In this document: piece by piece, positions 1 through 8,638 of the stretch | How positions within the stretch are numbered: position 1 is the first letter of the stretch | Layout of the letters: the number at the start of each line of letters is the position of its first letter | Origin: Bifidobacterium sp. ESL0690 | Lineage (GTDB): Bacteria; Actinomycetota; Actinomycetes; Actinomycetales; Bifidobacteriaceae | Reading direction: 5' to 3' | Length of the DNA stretch: 64,000 nt | Assembly: GCF_029392315.1 (NCBI RefSeq) | Contig: NZ_CP113939.1 | Location: forward strand, 1,984,001-2,048,000 | Notes under the pieces: model-generated | What the model was told of the DNA's origin: nothing | The model's database searches: none | The model's input: the letters and a program-made list of their open reading frames with translations, nothing else | Translations under genes and position numbers: made by a program

Positions 1-501
1 GCCGACTGGGGAATCGAAACCGAAAAGAACGAATACTTCATCACCGAAGAACGCCGCGAAGAACTTGTCGACGCGCAAAACAACGGCGACGACTGGCAGA
101 AGCATGGCACCATCGGCGCCGTCGCCCGCGACGCACAAGGCCATATCGCGGCCGGCACTTCGACCGGCGGCATCACCAACCAGATGCACGGACGCGTCGG
201 CGACACCCCGCTGCCCGGCTGCGGCACTTTCGCCGATCAGCGTTCGCTCGCCGTCTCCTGCACCGGCATCGGCGAGGCGTTCGTCAAAGCCGTGGCGGCA
301 AACCAAATCGCATCCAGGGTACGTTTCGCCGGCCAAACCCCAGAAGAAGCGGCCAAGGCAACCCTCGACGAAGTGGACGGCTACCACGGCGATGGCGGCG
401 TCATCATCGTCCCCGCCAAAGGCCACGGCGTCATCTCCTACAACAGCGAGACGATGAAATGCGGTTACCGCTCGAGTGCGGAAAGCCATGTACAAAGCTG
501 A
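1..501 (+). CDS. Isoaspartyl peptidase / L-asparaginase (Ntn hydrolase), C-terminal part, cut by window start
   Basis: The reading frame is open from base 1, so the 5' half lies outside the window. The visible part carries the autocleavage and nucleophile region HGTIGAVARD. In this family (EcAIII/IaaA type) the precursor is cut before the Thr, which becomes the catalytic N-terminal nucleophile of the beta subunit. It also carries the substrate-binding stretches TSTGGITNQMHGRVGDTP and SGTGIGE-like (here SCTGIGE). The expected role is hydrolysis of beta-aspartyl dipeptides and asparagine in the cytoplasm. It is a close paralogue of the complete gene at 2662-3591, with long shared stretches. The next gene is convergent and encodes an oligopeptide-binding lipoprotein, and the same pairing recurs downstream. 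Confidence 0.88.
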   Translation, partial: ADWGIETEKNEYFITEERREELVDAQNNGDDWQKHGTIGAVARDAQGHIAAGTSTGGITNQMHGRVGDTPLPGCGTFADQRSLAVSCTGIGEAFVKAVAANQIASRVRFAGQTPEEAAKATLDEVDGYHGDGGVIIVPAKGHGVISYNSETMKCGYRSSAESHVQS

Positions 502-595
502 ATAACAGCCGCTGAACGGTTAACAGCTGACAATGCCAAAGCGGGATGAAGTAAATCGCGCTGATAAACAGCAAACCACAAAAGGCAACAAACAG

Positions 596-637
596 CAGGG
601 GCGTTCCTCCATATCTAATCCTGGAGGAACGCCCCTG
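596..637. terminator. Bidirectional stem-loop terminator
   Basis: Two perfect 16-base arms (596-611 and 622-637) separated by 10 bases lie between two convergent genes. The T-rich side is weak on both strands, so termination in either direction is inferred from position and stem strength. Confidence 0.7.
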
Positions 638-712
638 TCATATCTGCCTATCTATTTTCCGGACACCGGAACGGCGTGCTGCACAACGCACGCACAGCGC
701 CCTGCTGTTGCC

Positions 713-2359
713 TTACTTCGTAATGGTGTTGTAGGTGGGCAGGTTCGTGTAATCGAAGTCCACGTTCTTGAGCTTCGGCGAAGAAACCGCGGAAACGTTG
801 TTGCACCAAAGCGGGATGGCCGGCAGGTCATTCAGGAGAATCTCCTGCGCGGCGTTGAAATCGGCCGTACGCTTGGCAGGGTCGAGCTGCGACTTCGCTT
901 TGAGCAGCGCCTGGTCGAATTCCGGATTCTTGTAGTCGCCGTCGTTGGAACCGTGCCCGTCGGCGGATTCGGAAGCGTAAAGCGGCGTCATATAATCCTC
1001 GGCCGAAGGATAGTCCAGAGACCAGCCCGAGAAGAACGGGGTCTGGATGGTGCGGTCGGTCACGCGGTTGAGCAGGTCGCTGAAGGTCGGGTAGGCGTCG
1101 CCCACGGCCTGGATGCCCAGCGTGTTCTTCAGCTGGTTGCAAACCGCATCAACCCAAGGCTTGTGGCCGCCGTCGGAAGGATAGGCCAGGCTGAATTTCT
1201 CGTTATACGGCGAGATGGCGTCGGCCTGCTTCCAAAGCTCCTTGGCCTTGGCGGCGTTGTGCTTGAGATTGGCCGTGCCCTTGAGGTTCTTCTGATGCTC
1301 GGGAACGCCGGGTGAGGTGAAGTCCGTGGCCACGGTCTTGGTGTTCGAGAAGACCTTGTCGACGATCTGGCCGCGATCGATGGCCATGGAAATCGCCTGA
1401 CGACGCAGGATGCCTTCCTTGTTGAAGCCGAAATGCTGCGCCCATTCGGGGATGATGAAGCCCTGATAATAGCTGCCGGGGCGGCTATAGGCGTGAATGG
1501 TCGAATCGGTACGGAAGGTCTTGACCTCGGACTGGGGCACGTCCATCAGCAGGTCGAGGCTGCCGGATTCCACGTCGGAATAGGCCGCGTCGGGGCTGGA
1601 ATAGACGCGGTATTCGATGCCGCCGTTCTTGACCTTGCGATAGCCCTTGTAATCCGGGTTCTTCACCACGGTGATGTTCTTGTTAGGCGTCCACGACTTG
1701 AACTTGTACGGGCCATTGCCGATCGGGTTCTTGCCAAAGGTCTTCATGTCCTTGTAGGCGACGCTGGGCAGCGGGAAGAACGACTGGTGCGAAATCTGGG
1801 TCGGGAAGACCGAATCCGGGCTGTTGAGTGTGACGATCAGCGTGTGGTCGTCGGGAACCTGAAGGCCGGAAAGCTGGGCGTCATCGGCGGCGCCGGGCTT
1901 CTGCAGCTCGTCATAGCCCTTGATCACGGACATACGGCTGGACTGCTTTTCCGCGTGCTTCACGTTGGCGGCGTAGCTCCAGGCCTTGGCGAAGGATTGC
2001 GCGGTCACCGGCTCGCCGTTGGTGAACTTCCAGCCGTCGTTGAGCTTGATAGTGTATTGCGTGGCTTCAGGATTGGCCGTAATGGACTTCGCGACCTCCA
2101 TATGTTGCTTGCCCCTGGCGTCGAAGCTGACCAGGCCTTCGAAGAGGTAGCGGATGATACGGCTTCCGCCCATTTCGTTGGTATCGGCGGGCACCAGCGG
2201 GCTTTCCGGCTCGGTGTTGTTCACCGAAATGATGGCGTTGGGATCCGCCTTCGCACTATTGTCACTTGTCGAACTCGACCCGCAGGCGGCCACCGAAACC
2301 AGCGTCGCCGAAGCGAGCAGCGCGGCCGCGAGACGGGTACCCCAAGATTTGAATGTCAT
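713..2359 (-). CDS. Oligopeptide ABC transporter substrate-binding lipoprotein (SBP_bac_5 family)
   Basis: This 548-residue protein begins with a lipoprotein signal: a positively charged start, a hydrophobic stretch and a lipobox ending at Cys26 (SVAAC). The mature part has the family-5 binding-protein pattern, including NTEPESPLVPADTNEMGG, a YTIKLNDGWKFTNGEPVT block near residue 110 and the LNDLPAIPLW tail region. It should capture extracellular peptides for an OppBCDF-type importer. No permease or ATPase gene is nearby, so it is an orphan binding protein. A second, very similar copy lies at 3825-5480. The gene is divergent from the asparaginase gene at 2662, which suggests, but does not prove, joint use of peptides. 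Confidence 0.93.
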   Translation of the reverse strand: MTFKSWGTRLAAALLASATLVSVAACGSSSTSDNSAKADPNAIISVNNTEPESPLVPADTNEMGGSRIIRYLFEGLVSFDARGKQHMEVAKSITANPEATQYTIKLNDGWKFTNGEPVTAQSFAKAWSYAANVKHAEKQSSRMSVIKGYDELQKPGAADDAQLSGLQVPDDHTLIVTLNSPDSVFPTQISHQSFFPLPSVAYKDMKTFGKNPIGNGPYKFKSWTPNKNITVVKNPDYKGYRKVKNGGIEYRVYSSPDAAYSDVESGSLDLLMDVPQSEVKTFRTDSTIHAYSRPGSYYQGFIIPEWAQHFGFNKEGILRRQAISMAIDRGQIVDKVFSNTKTVATDFTSPGVPEHQKNLKGTANLKHNAAKAKELWKQADAISPYNEKFSLAYPSDGGHKPWVDAVCNQLKNTLGIQAVGDAYPTFSDLLNRVTDRTIQTPFFSGWSLDYPSAEDYMTPLYASESADGHGSNDGDYKNPEFDQALLKAKSQLDPAKRTADFNAAQEILLNDLPAIPLWCNNVSAVSSPKLKNVDFDYTNLPTYNTITK

Positions 2360-2661
2360 CTTTCCCTTTTCTCTTTTCCCTTGACGTTTGGTTGACAGGA
2401 TATCTCACCTTACACCGGCAAATGATACCGGTACGATACAGGTTTGTTACCTTGAGACAATAGACCATAATATACGGCCATAATGGAACATTGTGCTCGA
2501 TATTTCACAATAAGAATCACCGTCTTCAAACGGACACAATACGAAGTCATGCCCAGCGGCGTACCATGGCAGATATCCAAACAAACGCTCAATGGGCGTC
2601 ATGGCGCAGTGGGCATTGTTGTGCAATGGCCACTATCGCTTTATCGAAAGGAAACGAACCG

Positions 2662-3591
2662 ATGGCATCACCCAGTCCAGTCAAATCAATCGTCACCAAA
2701 GGCGGAGAAAACGGTATCCTGCTCGTCATCCACGGCGGAGCCGGAAGCCGTGGCAAGCACAGCACACCAGAACGCCAGGCGCAGGTGGAGAAGGACTTGC
2801 AGCGTGCGCTTGACGCCGGATATGCCAAGCTTAAGGCCGGAGCCAACGCCGAAGACGCCGTGGTGGCCGCCATCCACGTGATGGAAAACGCCACCGAGTT
2901 CAACGCAGGGCATGGAGCGGCGCTCACCAGCGACGGCATCGCACAGATGGACGCGTGCCTGATGGGCGGAGACGGAGAGGTCGGGGCCGTGGCCAGCGTA
3001 CACACCGTGAAGAACCCGATCGACGCCGCACGGGCAGTCAAGGAGCAGACCAAGCACGTCCTCTTCGCCGACCCGCAGGACAAAGAGCTTGCCGACTGGG
3101 GCGTCGAGACGCGCGACCCGAGCTACTTCATCACCGAGCAGCGCAAGCAATCGCTTATCGAGGCGCAGACCAACGGCGACGAATGGGAGAAGCACGGCAC
3201 CATCGGCGCTGTGGCCCGCGACGAGAAAGGCCATCTCGCGGCAGCGACTTCCACTGGCGGCATCACCAACCAGATGCACGGACGCGTCGGCGACACCCCG
3301 CTGCCCGGCTGCGGAACGTATGCCAACGACGAGACGGTTGCGGTTTCGGGCACCGGCATCGGCGAGGCGTTCATGCGCACGGTGGCCTGCCATCAGGTCT
3401 CGGACCGCGTGAAATTCGCCAAGCAGACCCCGCTGGAATCCGCGAGCGCCACACTCAACGACATCGAGGCTCATCGCGGCGACGGCGGCCTAATCGTGCT
3501 GCCGGCCAAGGGTGAGGGCGTCATCGCCTACAACAGCGAGATGATGAACTGCGGTTACAAATCCCCCACCAGCAGCTACGTGCAGGGCTGA
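2662..3591 (+). CDS. Isoaspartyl peptidase / L-asparaginase (Ntn hydrolase)
   Basis: A 309-residue plant-type asparaginase/isoaspartyl peptidase precursor. The N-terminal half has the family pattern IHGGAG and the FNAGHGAALTSDG stretch. The predicted autoproteolysis site is Gly179-Thr180 in HGTIGAVARD, making Thr180 the nucleophile. TSTGGITNQMHGRVGDTP follows. I chose the ATG at 2662 because AAAGGA lies nine bases upstream and the protein then starts close to the conserved core. Longer in-frame starts back to 2491 add sequence with no family resemblance. It is a paralogue of the truncated gene at the window start, and each copy is followed by a convergent peptide-binding lipoprotein gene. Confidence 0.93.
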   Translation: MASPSPVKSIVTKGGENGILLVIHGGAGSRGKHSTPERQAQVEKDLQRALDAGYAKLKAGANAEDAVVAAIHVMENATEFNAGHGAALTSDGIAQMDACLMGGDGEVGAVASVHTVKNPIDAARAVKEQTKHVLFADPQDKELADWGVETRDPSYFITEQRKQSLIEAQTNGDEWEKHGTIGAVARDEKGHLAAATSTGGITNQMHGRVGDTPLPGCGTYANDETVAVSGTGIGEAFMRTVACHQVSDRVKFAKQTPLESASATLNDIEAHRGDGGLIVLPAKGEGVIAYNSEMMNCGYKSPTSSYVQG

Positions 3592-3649
3592 GATAGCGGC
3601 TGACTTATCAACTGCCTTCATCGACCGATTTACCGGCTGATTTTTTAAC

Positions 3650-3700
3650 GGGCCCGGTGTCGAAAATCTGTAGTTGTATACAGGTCTCGGCACCGGGCCC
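3650..3700. terminator. Stem-loop, probable terminator
   Basis: Ten-base perfect GC-rich arms (3650-3659 and 3691-3700) lie just after the asparaginase stop codon. There is no clear T run after it on the plus strand, so termination is inferred from position. Confidence 0.5.
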
Positions 3701-3743
3701 GCAGCAATTCCGATAAGGCAAATTCAATAGACCCAACAGATAT

Positions 3744-3788
3744 AGAGGGGTCGGGCAACAGCTTTATGAGCCGTTGCCCGACCTCTCT
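3744..3788 (-). terminator. Stem-loop terminator of the second peptide-binding protein gene
   Basis: Sixteen-base arms (3744-3759 and 3773-3788) with one G-T type mismatch lie about 40 bases past the minus-strand stop codon at 3825. Confidence 0.6.
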
Positions 3789-3824
3789 ATTTAACTGTTA
3801 TTCAGTCAGTTACGAACTATCGCC

Positions 3825-5480
3825 TTACTTGGTGACGGTGTTATAGGTAGGCAGGTTCGTGTAGTCGAAGTGCACATTCTTGACCTTGGTGGAAGCTGCG
3901 GCGGCCACGTCCTCATTCCACAGCGGAATCGAAGGCAGGTCGTTGAGCAGGATTTCCTGGGCGGACTTGAAATCAGCGGTGCGCTTGGCGACGTCGGTCT
4001 GGCTCAACGCCTTGGCCAAAGCCGCGTCGAACGCCGGGCTCTTGTAATCGCCGTCGTTGGAACCGTGGCCGTCAGCGGAAGAGGAGGAATACAATGGGGT
4101 CATATAGTCCTCGGCCGTCGGGTAGTCAAGCATCCAGCCGGAGCGGAACGCGGTCTTGATGGACCGGTCGGTCACCTGGTTGCGGATGTCGCTGAAGGTC
4201 GGGTACGGATCGCCGGATGCGTTGATGCCCAACGTGTTCTTCAGGCTGTTGCTCACTGCATCAACCCACGGCTTGTGCGCGGCGTCAGAATTGTAAGCGA
4301 TCTTAAAGTCGCCGGTGAACTTCGAAATCTGGTCGGCCTGCTTCCAGAGCTCCTTGGCCTTTGTGGGATTGTATTGTAGATTGGCGGAATTCTTCAGTTC
4401 CTTCGAATGTTCGGGAACCAGAGGCGAAGTGAAATCGGTGGACGGCGTCTTCGTGTTTTGGTAGATCTTGCTGACGATCTGCTTGCGGTTGATGGCCATG
4501 GAAATGGCCTGACGACGCAGGTTGCCTTCCTTGCCGAGCGCGAAGTGCGGCAGGCTTTCGGGGATGACGAAGCCCTGATAGGACGAACCGGGCTGCACGA
4601 ACGCCTTCACCGAAGAATCGGTGCGGAAGGTCTTCAATGCCGACTGCGGCACTTCTTCCATCACGTCGAGATTGCCGGATTGCAGGTCGGCGTAAGCAGC
4701 ATCCTCATTGGTGTAGACACGATAGTCGATGCCGGCGTTCGCGGCCTTACGGCTTCCCTGATAATCCGGGTTCTTCACGACCAGAATGTCGGTGTTGGGC
4801 TGCCAGGACTTGAACTTGTACGGGCCGTCGCCAATCGGTGCCTTGCCGAACGCCTTGATGTCCTTGTACGCGGCGCTGGGCAGCGGGAAGAAGGACTGGT
4901 GCGCGAGCTGGATCGGGAAGACCGAATCGGGGCTCTTCAGGGTGACCACCAGTGTCAACGGGTCTTTGACCTCGAGGCCGGAAAGCTTGGCGTCAGCGGC
5001 AACGCTCGGATTCTGCAGCTCGTCGTAGCCCTTGATGATGGACATGCGGCTGGACTGCTTCTGCGCGTTCTTGACGTTGGCGGCATAGCTCCATGCGTCG
5101 GCGAACGAAGAGGCCGTCACCTTCTCACCGTTGGTGAATTTCCACCCGTCGTTGAGCTTGATGGTATATTGCGTCGCATCCGCGTTGGGAGTGATTGACT
5201 TCGCCACTTCCATATGCTGCTTGCCCTTGGCGTCGTAGCTCACCAGACCTTCGAAGAGGTAACGGATGACCTTGCCACCGCCCATTTCGTTGGTGTTCGA
5301 AGGCACGAGCGGGCTTTGCGGCTCGGTGTTGTCGACCTTGATGATCTCATCGGTGGTCGCCGCCTTCTTCGGTGTCGAGGTATTATTATTACCCGAACCG
5401 CCGCAGCCTGCAACGGAAATCAACGCCGCGCCTGCAGCCAGTGCGGCCACGATTTTTATACTCCATGATTTCGAAGCCAT
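3825..5480 (-). CDS. Oligopeptide ABC transporter substrate-binding lipoprotein (SBP_bac_5 family), second copy
   Basis: The product has 551 residues and a lipoprotein signal ending at Cys26 (ISVAGC). It aligns almost throughout with the protein at 713-2359, sharing NTEPQSPLVPSNTNEMGG, YTIKLNDGWKFTNGE and ADGHGSNDGDYK. The chosen ATG at 5480 follows a purine-rich AAAGGG ribosome site and puts the signal peptide at the N terminus. An upstream in-frame ATG at 5540 would add 20 hydrophobic residues and is less likely. Its role should be peptide capture at the outer membrane face. No OppBCDF genes are nearby. Differences between the copies are spread along the mature protein, consistent with an old duplication and possible change of peptide preference (inference). 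Confidence 0.93.
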   Translation of the reverse strand: MASKSWSIKIVAALAAGAALISVAGCGGSGNNNTSTPKKAATTDEIIKVDNTEPQSPLVPSNTNEMGGGKVIRYLFEGLVSYDAKGKQHMEVAKSITPNADATQYTIKLNDGWKFTNGEKVTASSFADAWSYAANVKNAQKQSSRMSIIKGYDELQNPSVAADAKLSGLEVKDPLTLVVTLKSPDSVFPIQLAHQSFFPLPSAAYKDIKAFGKAPIGDGPYKFKSWQPNTDILVVKNPDYQGSRKAANAGIDYRVYTNEDAAYADLQSGNLDVMEEVPQSALKTFRTDSSVKAFVQPGSSYQGFVIPESLPHFALGKEGNLRRQAISMAINRKQIVSKIYQNTKTPSTDFTSPLVPEHSKELKNSANLQYNPTKAKELWKQADQISKFTGDFKIAYNSDAAHKPWVDAVSNSLKNTLGINASGDPYPTFSDIRNQVTDRSIKTAFRSGWMLDYPTAEDYMTPLYSSSSADGHGSNDGDYKSPAFDAALAKALSQTDVAKRTADFKSAQEILLNDLPSIPLWNEDVAAAASTKVKNVHFDYTNLPTYNTVTK

Positions 5481-5778
5481 AATTTTCCCTTTCTTCCCTG
5501 TACTCGTTATTAGCATGTAACACACGCAGTTATAAAACACATATATTTACACGTATAACTACGTTTTGGATTATATGCCCACCGAGTGTTTCCATATCAT
5601 GAAGAACGATTAAATTGAGACGAAACGCGTATACCGGGTTAAAGAAAAAACTTATATCACGCGACAAAACCCGCTCGGCACAGCCCCTGAACAAGCAATA
5701 AAACGTGCCGCATATTGAGAACATCAGGCTCGACTATCGGATAAAGTTGTATTGCAAAATACCGACAAGAAAAATTTG

Positions 5779-5851
5779 TGCCCGGAATCAGATTCGAACT
5801 GACGACACCCGCTTTAGGAGAGCGGTGCTCTATCCCCTGAGCTACCCGGGC
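5779..5851 (-). tRNA. tRNA-Arg(CCT)
   Basis: On the minus strand a 73-base cloverleaf folds completely. It has a seven-pair acceptor stem (GCCCGGG with TCCGGGC, last pair G-U), discriminator A, D arm with AGGGGATA loop, anticodon stem CCGCT/AGCGG with loop CTCCTAA, and T arm with loop TTCGAAT. The anticodon CCT reads AGG arginine codons. The 3' CCA is not encoded. Confidence 0.95.
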
Positions 5852-5899
5852 AACATAAGGTATTGTACACGCAAACCTGGCCCGCCCAGCGTGGCGAGC

Positions 5900-5937
5900 A
5901 AAAATGTCCCTGCCATCACGATGATGACAGGGACATT
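5900..5937 (-). terminator. Intrinsic terminator of the esterase gene
   Basis: Ten-base arms (5903-5912 and 5928-5937) are followed on the minus strand by a run of T. It sits about 50 bases beyond the esterase stop codon. Confidence 0.75.
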
Positions 5938-5988
5938 AGCGTGAAGCCATATCAATCGGTAAGCCGGAATCGGCCGCCGATTAATGGA

Positions 5989-7020
5989 TCAGAGGTGGTT
6001 GTAGGAGAAATCGCGAATCTGACGCAACGTCTCCTGACTTTCCGGCAACCAGCTCATGCAGACCGGATAGACGTGACCCAGAGTTACGCCCTTGGGTGCG
6101 TGACGGTCGTGCAGTTCGAAGTCGCGACCCGCGTCGCAAAGCGCCGCCGCAAGCCGCATGGCATCGCCCTGCAGGAAGTCGTCGTTGCTCGTGTTGAGGA
6201 ACAGCGGCGGCAAGTCGACGTGAGCGGCCATAAACTCAAGGTCAGCCCACTGTTCGCCCCGCTCCTTCAAAGTCTTGAAGAAGAACGGCGAAATGACCAT
6301 CATCGAACCGGTCGGCGAGCTCTCGTCGATATCGCCGAAGCCATCGACCGCGTCAAGATACGGCTTGAGTTCAAAGAGGCCGGAAATTAGCGTGGACCCC
6401 TTGAGATTGAGCCCGGAACGCTTCAAACCCAATGCGTCGGCCATCTCCTGGCTGCGTTCAACGGCCGTGGCATACAGCGCCAAGGTGCCGCCGGCGGAAT
6501 CGCCGGTGAGGAAAATCGACTGGGGGTCGACCGGGTAATCGTCGATATGGTCACGAATCCATGCGAACGCGGCTTCGGCATCGGCCAGCTGACCCAGGAA
6601 ATCGCTTTCCGGCATCACCCGGTAATTGACCGAGAACACCACGAATCCTTGTTCGGCTAGATGAACGTTGAAGTTGCGATTGAGCTCCTTGTGGCCATAC
6701 ATGAAGCCGCCGCCGTGGATGTCAATGTAGACCGGAGCGGTTTTGCCGCCGCGAACCACCACATCGTGCGGAAGATACACGTCAAGCTTGTGCGCCCGGG
6801 TGCCGTCGTCGATGTACGGGATGTCGGCGATGACGTCGATATCTTCAGGAACCTGCCAATAGGCAGTACGCGAGCGGTCGCCGCGCGCGAACATCAGGCG
6901 CGAAGCCAGAATGGTCTGCGCAACATGCTCGTCACAGCCGGCAAGGTCGCCGTCAAGCTCGGTCCAGGTGGAGAAAAGCTTGCGCTCATCGTCTTCGATC
7001 TTCAAATCCATGGCGCTCAC
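5989..7020 (-). CDS. Alpha/beta hydrolase, HSL-type carboxylesterase
   Basis: A 343-residue hydrolase with the hormone-sensitive-lipase pattern. The oxyanion motif HGGGFMYGHKE lies near residue 105 and the nucleophile elbow GDSAGG near 175. A late Asp in NTSNDDF and a late His in GVTLGHVYPV probably complete the triad. There is no signal peptide, so it should act in the cytoplasm, probably on esters such as acetylated sugars (inference from the neighbour). The annotated start is GTG at 7020, which overlaps the TGA of the upstream sugar porter gene as GTGA and suggests translational coupling. An ATG at 7011 is the alternative. It is cotranscribed with the porter. Confidence 0.85.
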   Translation of the reverse strand: MSAMDLKIEDDERKLFSTWTELDGDLAGCDEHVAQTILASRLMFARGDRSRTAYWQVPEDIDVIADIPYIDDGTRAHKLDVYLPHDVVVRGGKTAPVYIDIHGGGFMYGHKELNRNFNVHLAEQGFVVFSVNYRVMPESDFLGQLADAEAAFAWIRDHIDDYPVDPQSIFLTGDSAGGTLALYATAVERSQEMADALGLKRSGLNLKGSTLISGLFELKPYLDAVDGFGDIDESSPTGSMMVISPFFFKTLKERGEQWADLEFMAAHVDLPPLFLNTSNDDFLQGDAMRLAAALCDAGRDFELHDRHAPKGVTLGHVYPVCMSWLPESQETLRQIRDFSYNHL

Positions 7021-8468
7021 TCGGCTTTCATATCCTCAAGCTCGACTCCATTGGTCTCCGGCAAAGCCTTGACCACGAAGATCCAGCTCAAGGCTGCGAA
7101 GACCGCATAGAACAGGTAAGCATTGCCGATGCCCCAGCCGTCACGCATCGGCGGGAAGGTCGTGCTCACCACGAAGTTGCCGATCCAGTTGAAGGCCGTG
7201 GCAACGGCCACGCCCATGGCACGGATATTGTTCGGGAAGATCTCGCTGATGACCACCCACATGGCCGGACCCCAAGTTCCGCAGAAGATGAGGTAGAAGA
7301 GATAGACCGCAACGAGCGTCAGCGGAGCCCAGAAACCGCTCAAAGAAACGCCGTTTGGAGTGATGGTAGCGTGGTAGAAACCGAAAGTGGCGATCAGCAG
7401 GAAGATGGTCATACCGGCCGAGCCGAAGGACAGCATCTTACGACGGCCGACGCGATCGACCAAGACCATGGCAAGAATCGTCGGGATGAAAGCGACGATG
7501 CTGCGGATCACGGAGATGTTGAGCGCCTGCTGCTCGCTGAAGCCCACGGAACGCCAAAGGCTGGAATCGTAATAAAGAATGATGTTCACGCCGTTGAACT
7601 GCTGGAAAAGCGCGATGGCGATGGCGATCCACACCACTTTCTTCAAGCCGAAAGTATGGCCACGAAGGTCGGAAAGACGCGGGGTGGTGTCGTTGCCAAG
7701 CGAGGCGCGAATCTGCGTGACCTTGGCCTTCGGATTGGTGGAACCATTGAGACTGCGAAGCAGACCCATGGCCTCTTTGTCGCGGCCCTTCATCACCAGG
7801 TAACGCGGAGACTCAGGGAGTTTGAAGCAGGCGATCAGCATCAAAACTGCGGGGATGACCATCATCAAAAGCATCCAGCGCCAAGTGGAGATGCCAAACC
7901 AGAACGGCCTGTCGGCGCTGCCGGAACCCTTGGCAAGCAGGTTGTTGACGATGGTGGAAAGGAACATGCCGATGGCCACGCCGAACTGCTGGAAGCTGGT
8001 GAGGAAGCCACGCATCTTGGTAGGAGCGACCTCGGAAATGTAGGCCGGACCGACCACCGAAGCGAAGCCGACACCGACGCCGCCGACGATACGAAAGATG
8101 ACGAAAATCCAGACGCCGGGCGCGAATCCCGAACCGATGGCGCTCAACAGGAAGAGAATGGCGGCGACCAGCATGATCCTGACCCTGCCATAACGGTCTG
8201 CGAGCTTGCCTGCGAACCAGGCGCCGAGAACGCAGCCAAGCAGCGCACCTGAAACCGAGATGCCGCTCATCAGACTGTTCAGGTTGAATCCGGAAACCTT
8301 GCCGGCGATGGCGTCAACGGCCCCGTTAATCACCGAGGTGTCATAGCCGAACAGCAGGCCACCCATGGCACCAGCCAGGCATACCAGAATAATCCTTCTG
8401 CGAATCTTGGGGTCGAGAACCTCGACGGCCTCATCTTGAGAAGGCGAGCTATCAGTGCTTTGTGACAT
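7017..8468 (-). CDS. MFS sugar porter (proton-coupled sugar symporter)
   Basis: A 483-residue, 12-helix member of the sugar porter family (the XylE/AraE/GLUT type). Visible signatures are GGLLFGYDTSVINGA in helix 1, GKLADRYGRVR in the first cytoplasmic loop, PESPRYLVMKGR before the central loop, FQQFNGVNIILYY in helix 7, VDRVGRRK in the second half and PETNGVELEDM at the C terminus. The ATG at 8468 follows GAAGGAGTAACA; a longer in-frame start at 8519 lacks this. It is the first gene of a two-gene unit with the esterase and is divergent from an AraC-type regulator, so it is likely induced by its own sugar. The sugar cannot be read from sequence. Confidence 0.9.
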   Translation of the reverse strand: MSQSTDSSPSQDEAVEVLDPKIRRRIILVCLAGAMGGLLFGYDTSVINGAVDAIAGKVSGFNLNSLMSGISVSGALLGCVLGAWFAGKLADRYGRVRIMLVAAILFLLSAIGSGFAPGVWIFVIFRIVGGVGVGFASVVGPAYISEVAPTKMRGFLTSFQQFGVAIGMFLSTIVNNLLAKGSGSADRPFWFGISTWRWMLLMMVIPAVLMLIACFKLPESPRYLVMKGRDKEAMGLLRSLNGSTNPKAKVTQIRASLGNDTTPRLSDLRGHTFGLKKVVWIAIAIALFQQFNGVNIILYYDSSLWRSVGFSEQQALNISVIRSIVAFIPTILAMVLVDRVGRRKMLSFGSAGMTIFLLIATFGFYHATITPNGVSLSGFWAPLTLVAVYLFYLIFCGTWGPAMWVVISEIFPNNIRAMGVAVATAFNWIGNFVVSTTFPPMRDGWGIGNAYLFYAVFAALSWIFVVKALPETNGVELEDMKAE

Positions 8469-8542
8469 TGTTACTCCTTCGTTTTGTTTAACAACGATGT
8501 TCAATAGAGAATCTATCAAGTCCAGAAAGGCAAATAAGCGTA

Positions 8543-8572
8543 TTTTGTGATATCAAAAATCTGTTTTGTGAT
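8543..8572. promoter_or_regulatory. Tandem direct-repeat operator candidate for the AraC regulator
   Basis: The motif TTTTGTGAT occurs at 8543-8551 and again at 8564-8572, exactly 21 bases apart. That is two helical turns in the same orientation, the usual geometry of AraC/XylS operators. It lies in the shared promoter region between the porter and regulator genes. Assignment to this regulator is inference. Confidence 0.5.
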
Positions 8573-8638
8573 TATTTTTAGGCTAAAAACAACAGTTTGA
8601 GACTTATTCATACGTTATGCTCGAAGGAGGGAGGAAAC

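Noticed and set aside
2491..2661. Longer start for the complete asparaginase gene
   Set aside because: The extra 57 residues do not resemble the family, and the best ribosome site is before 2662.
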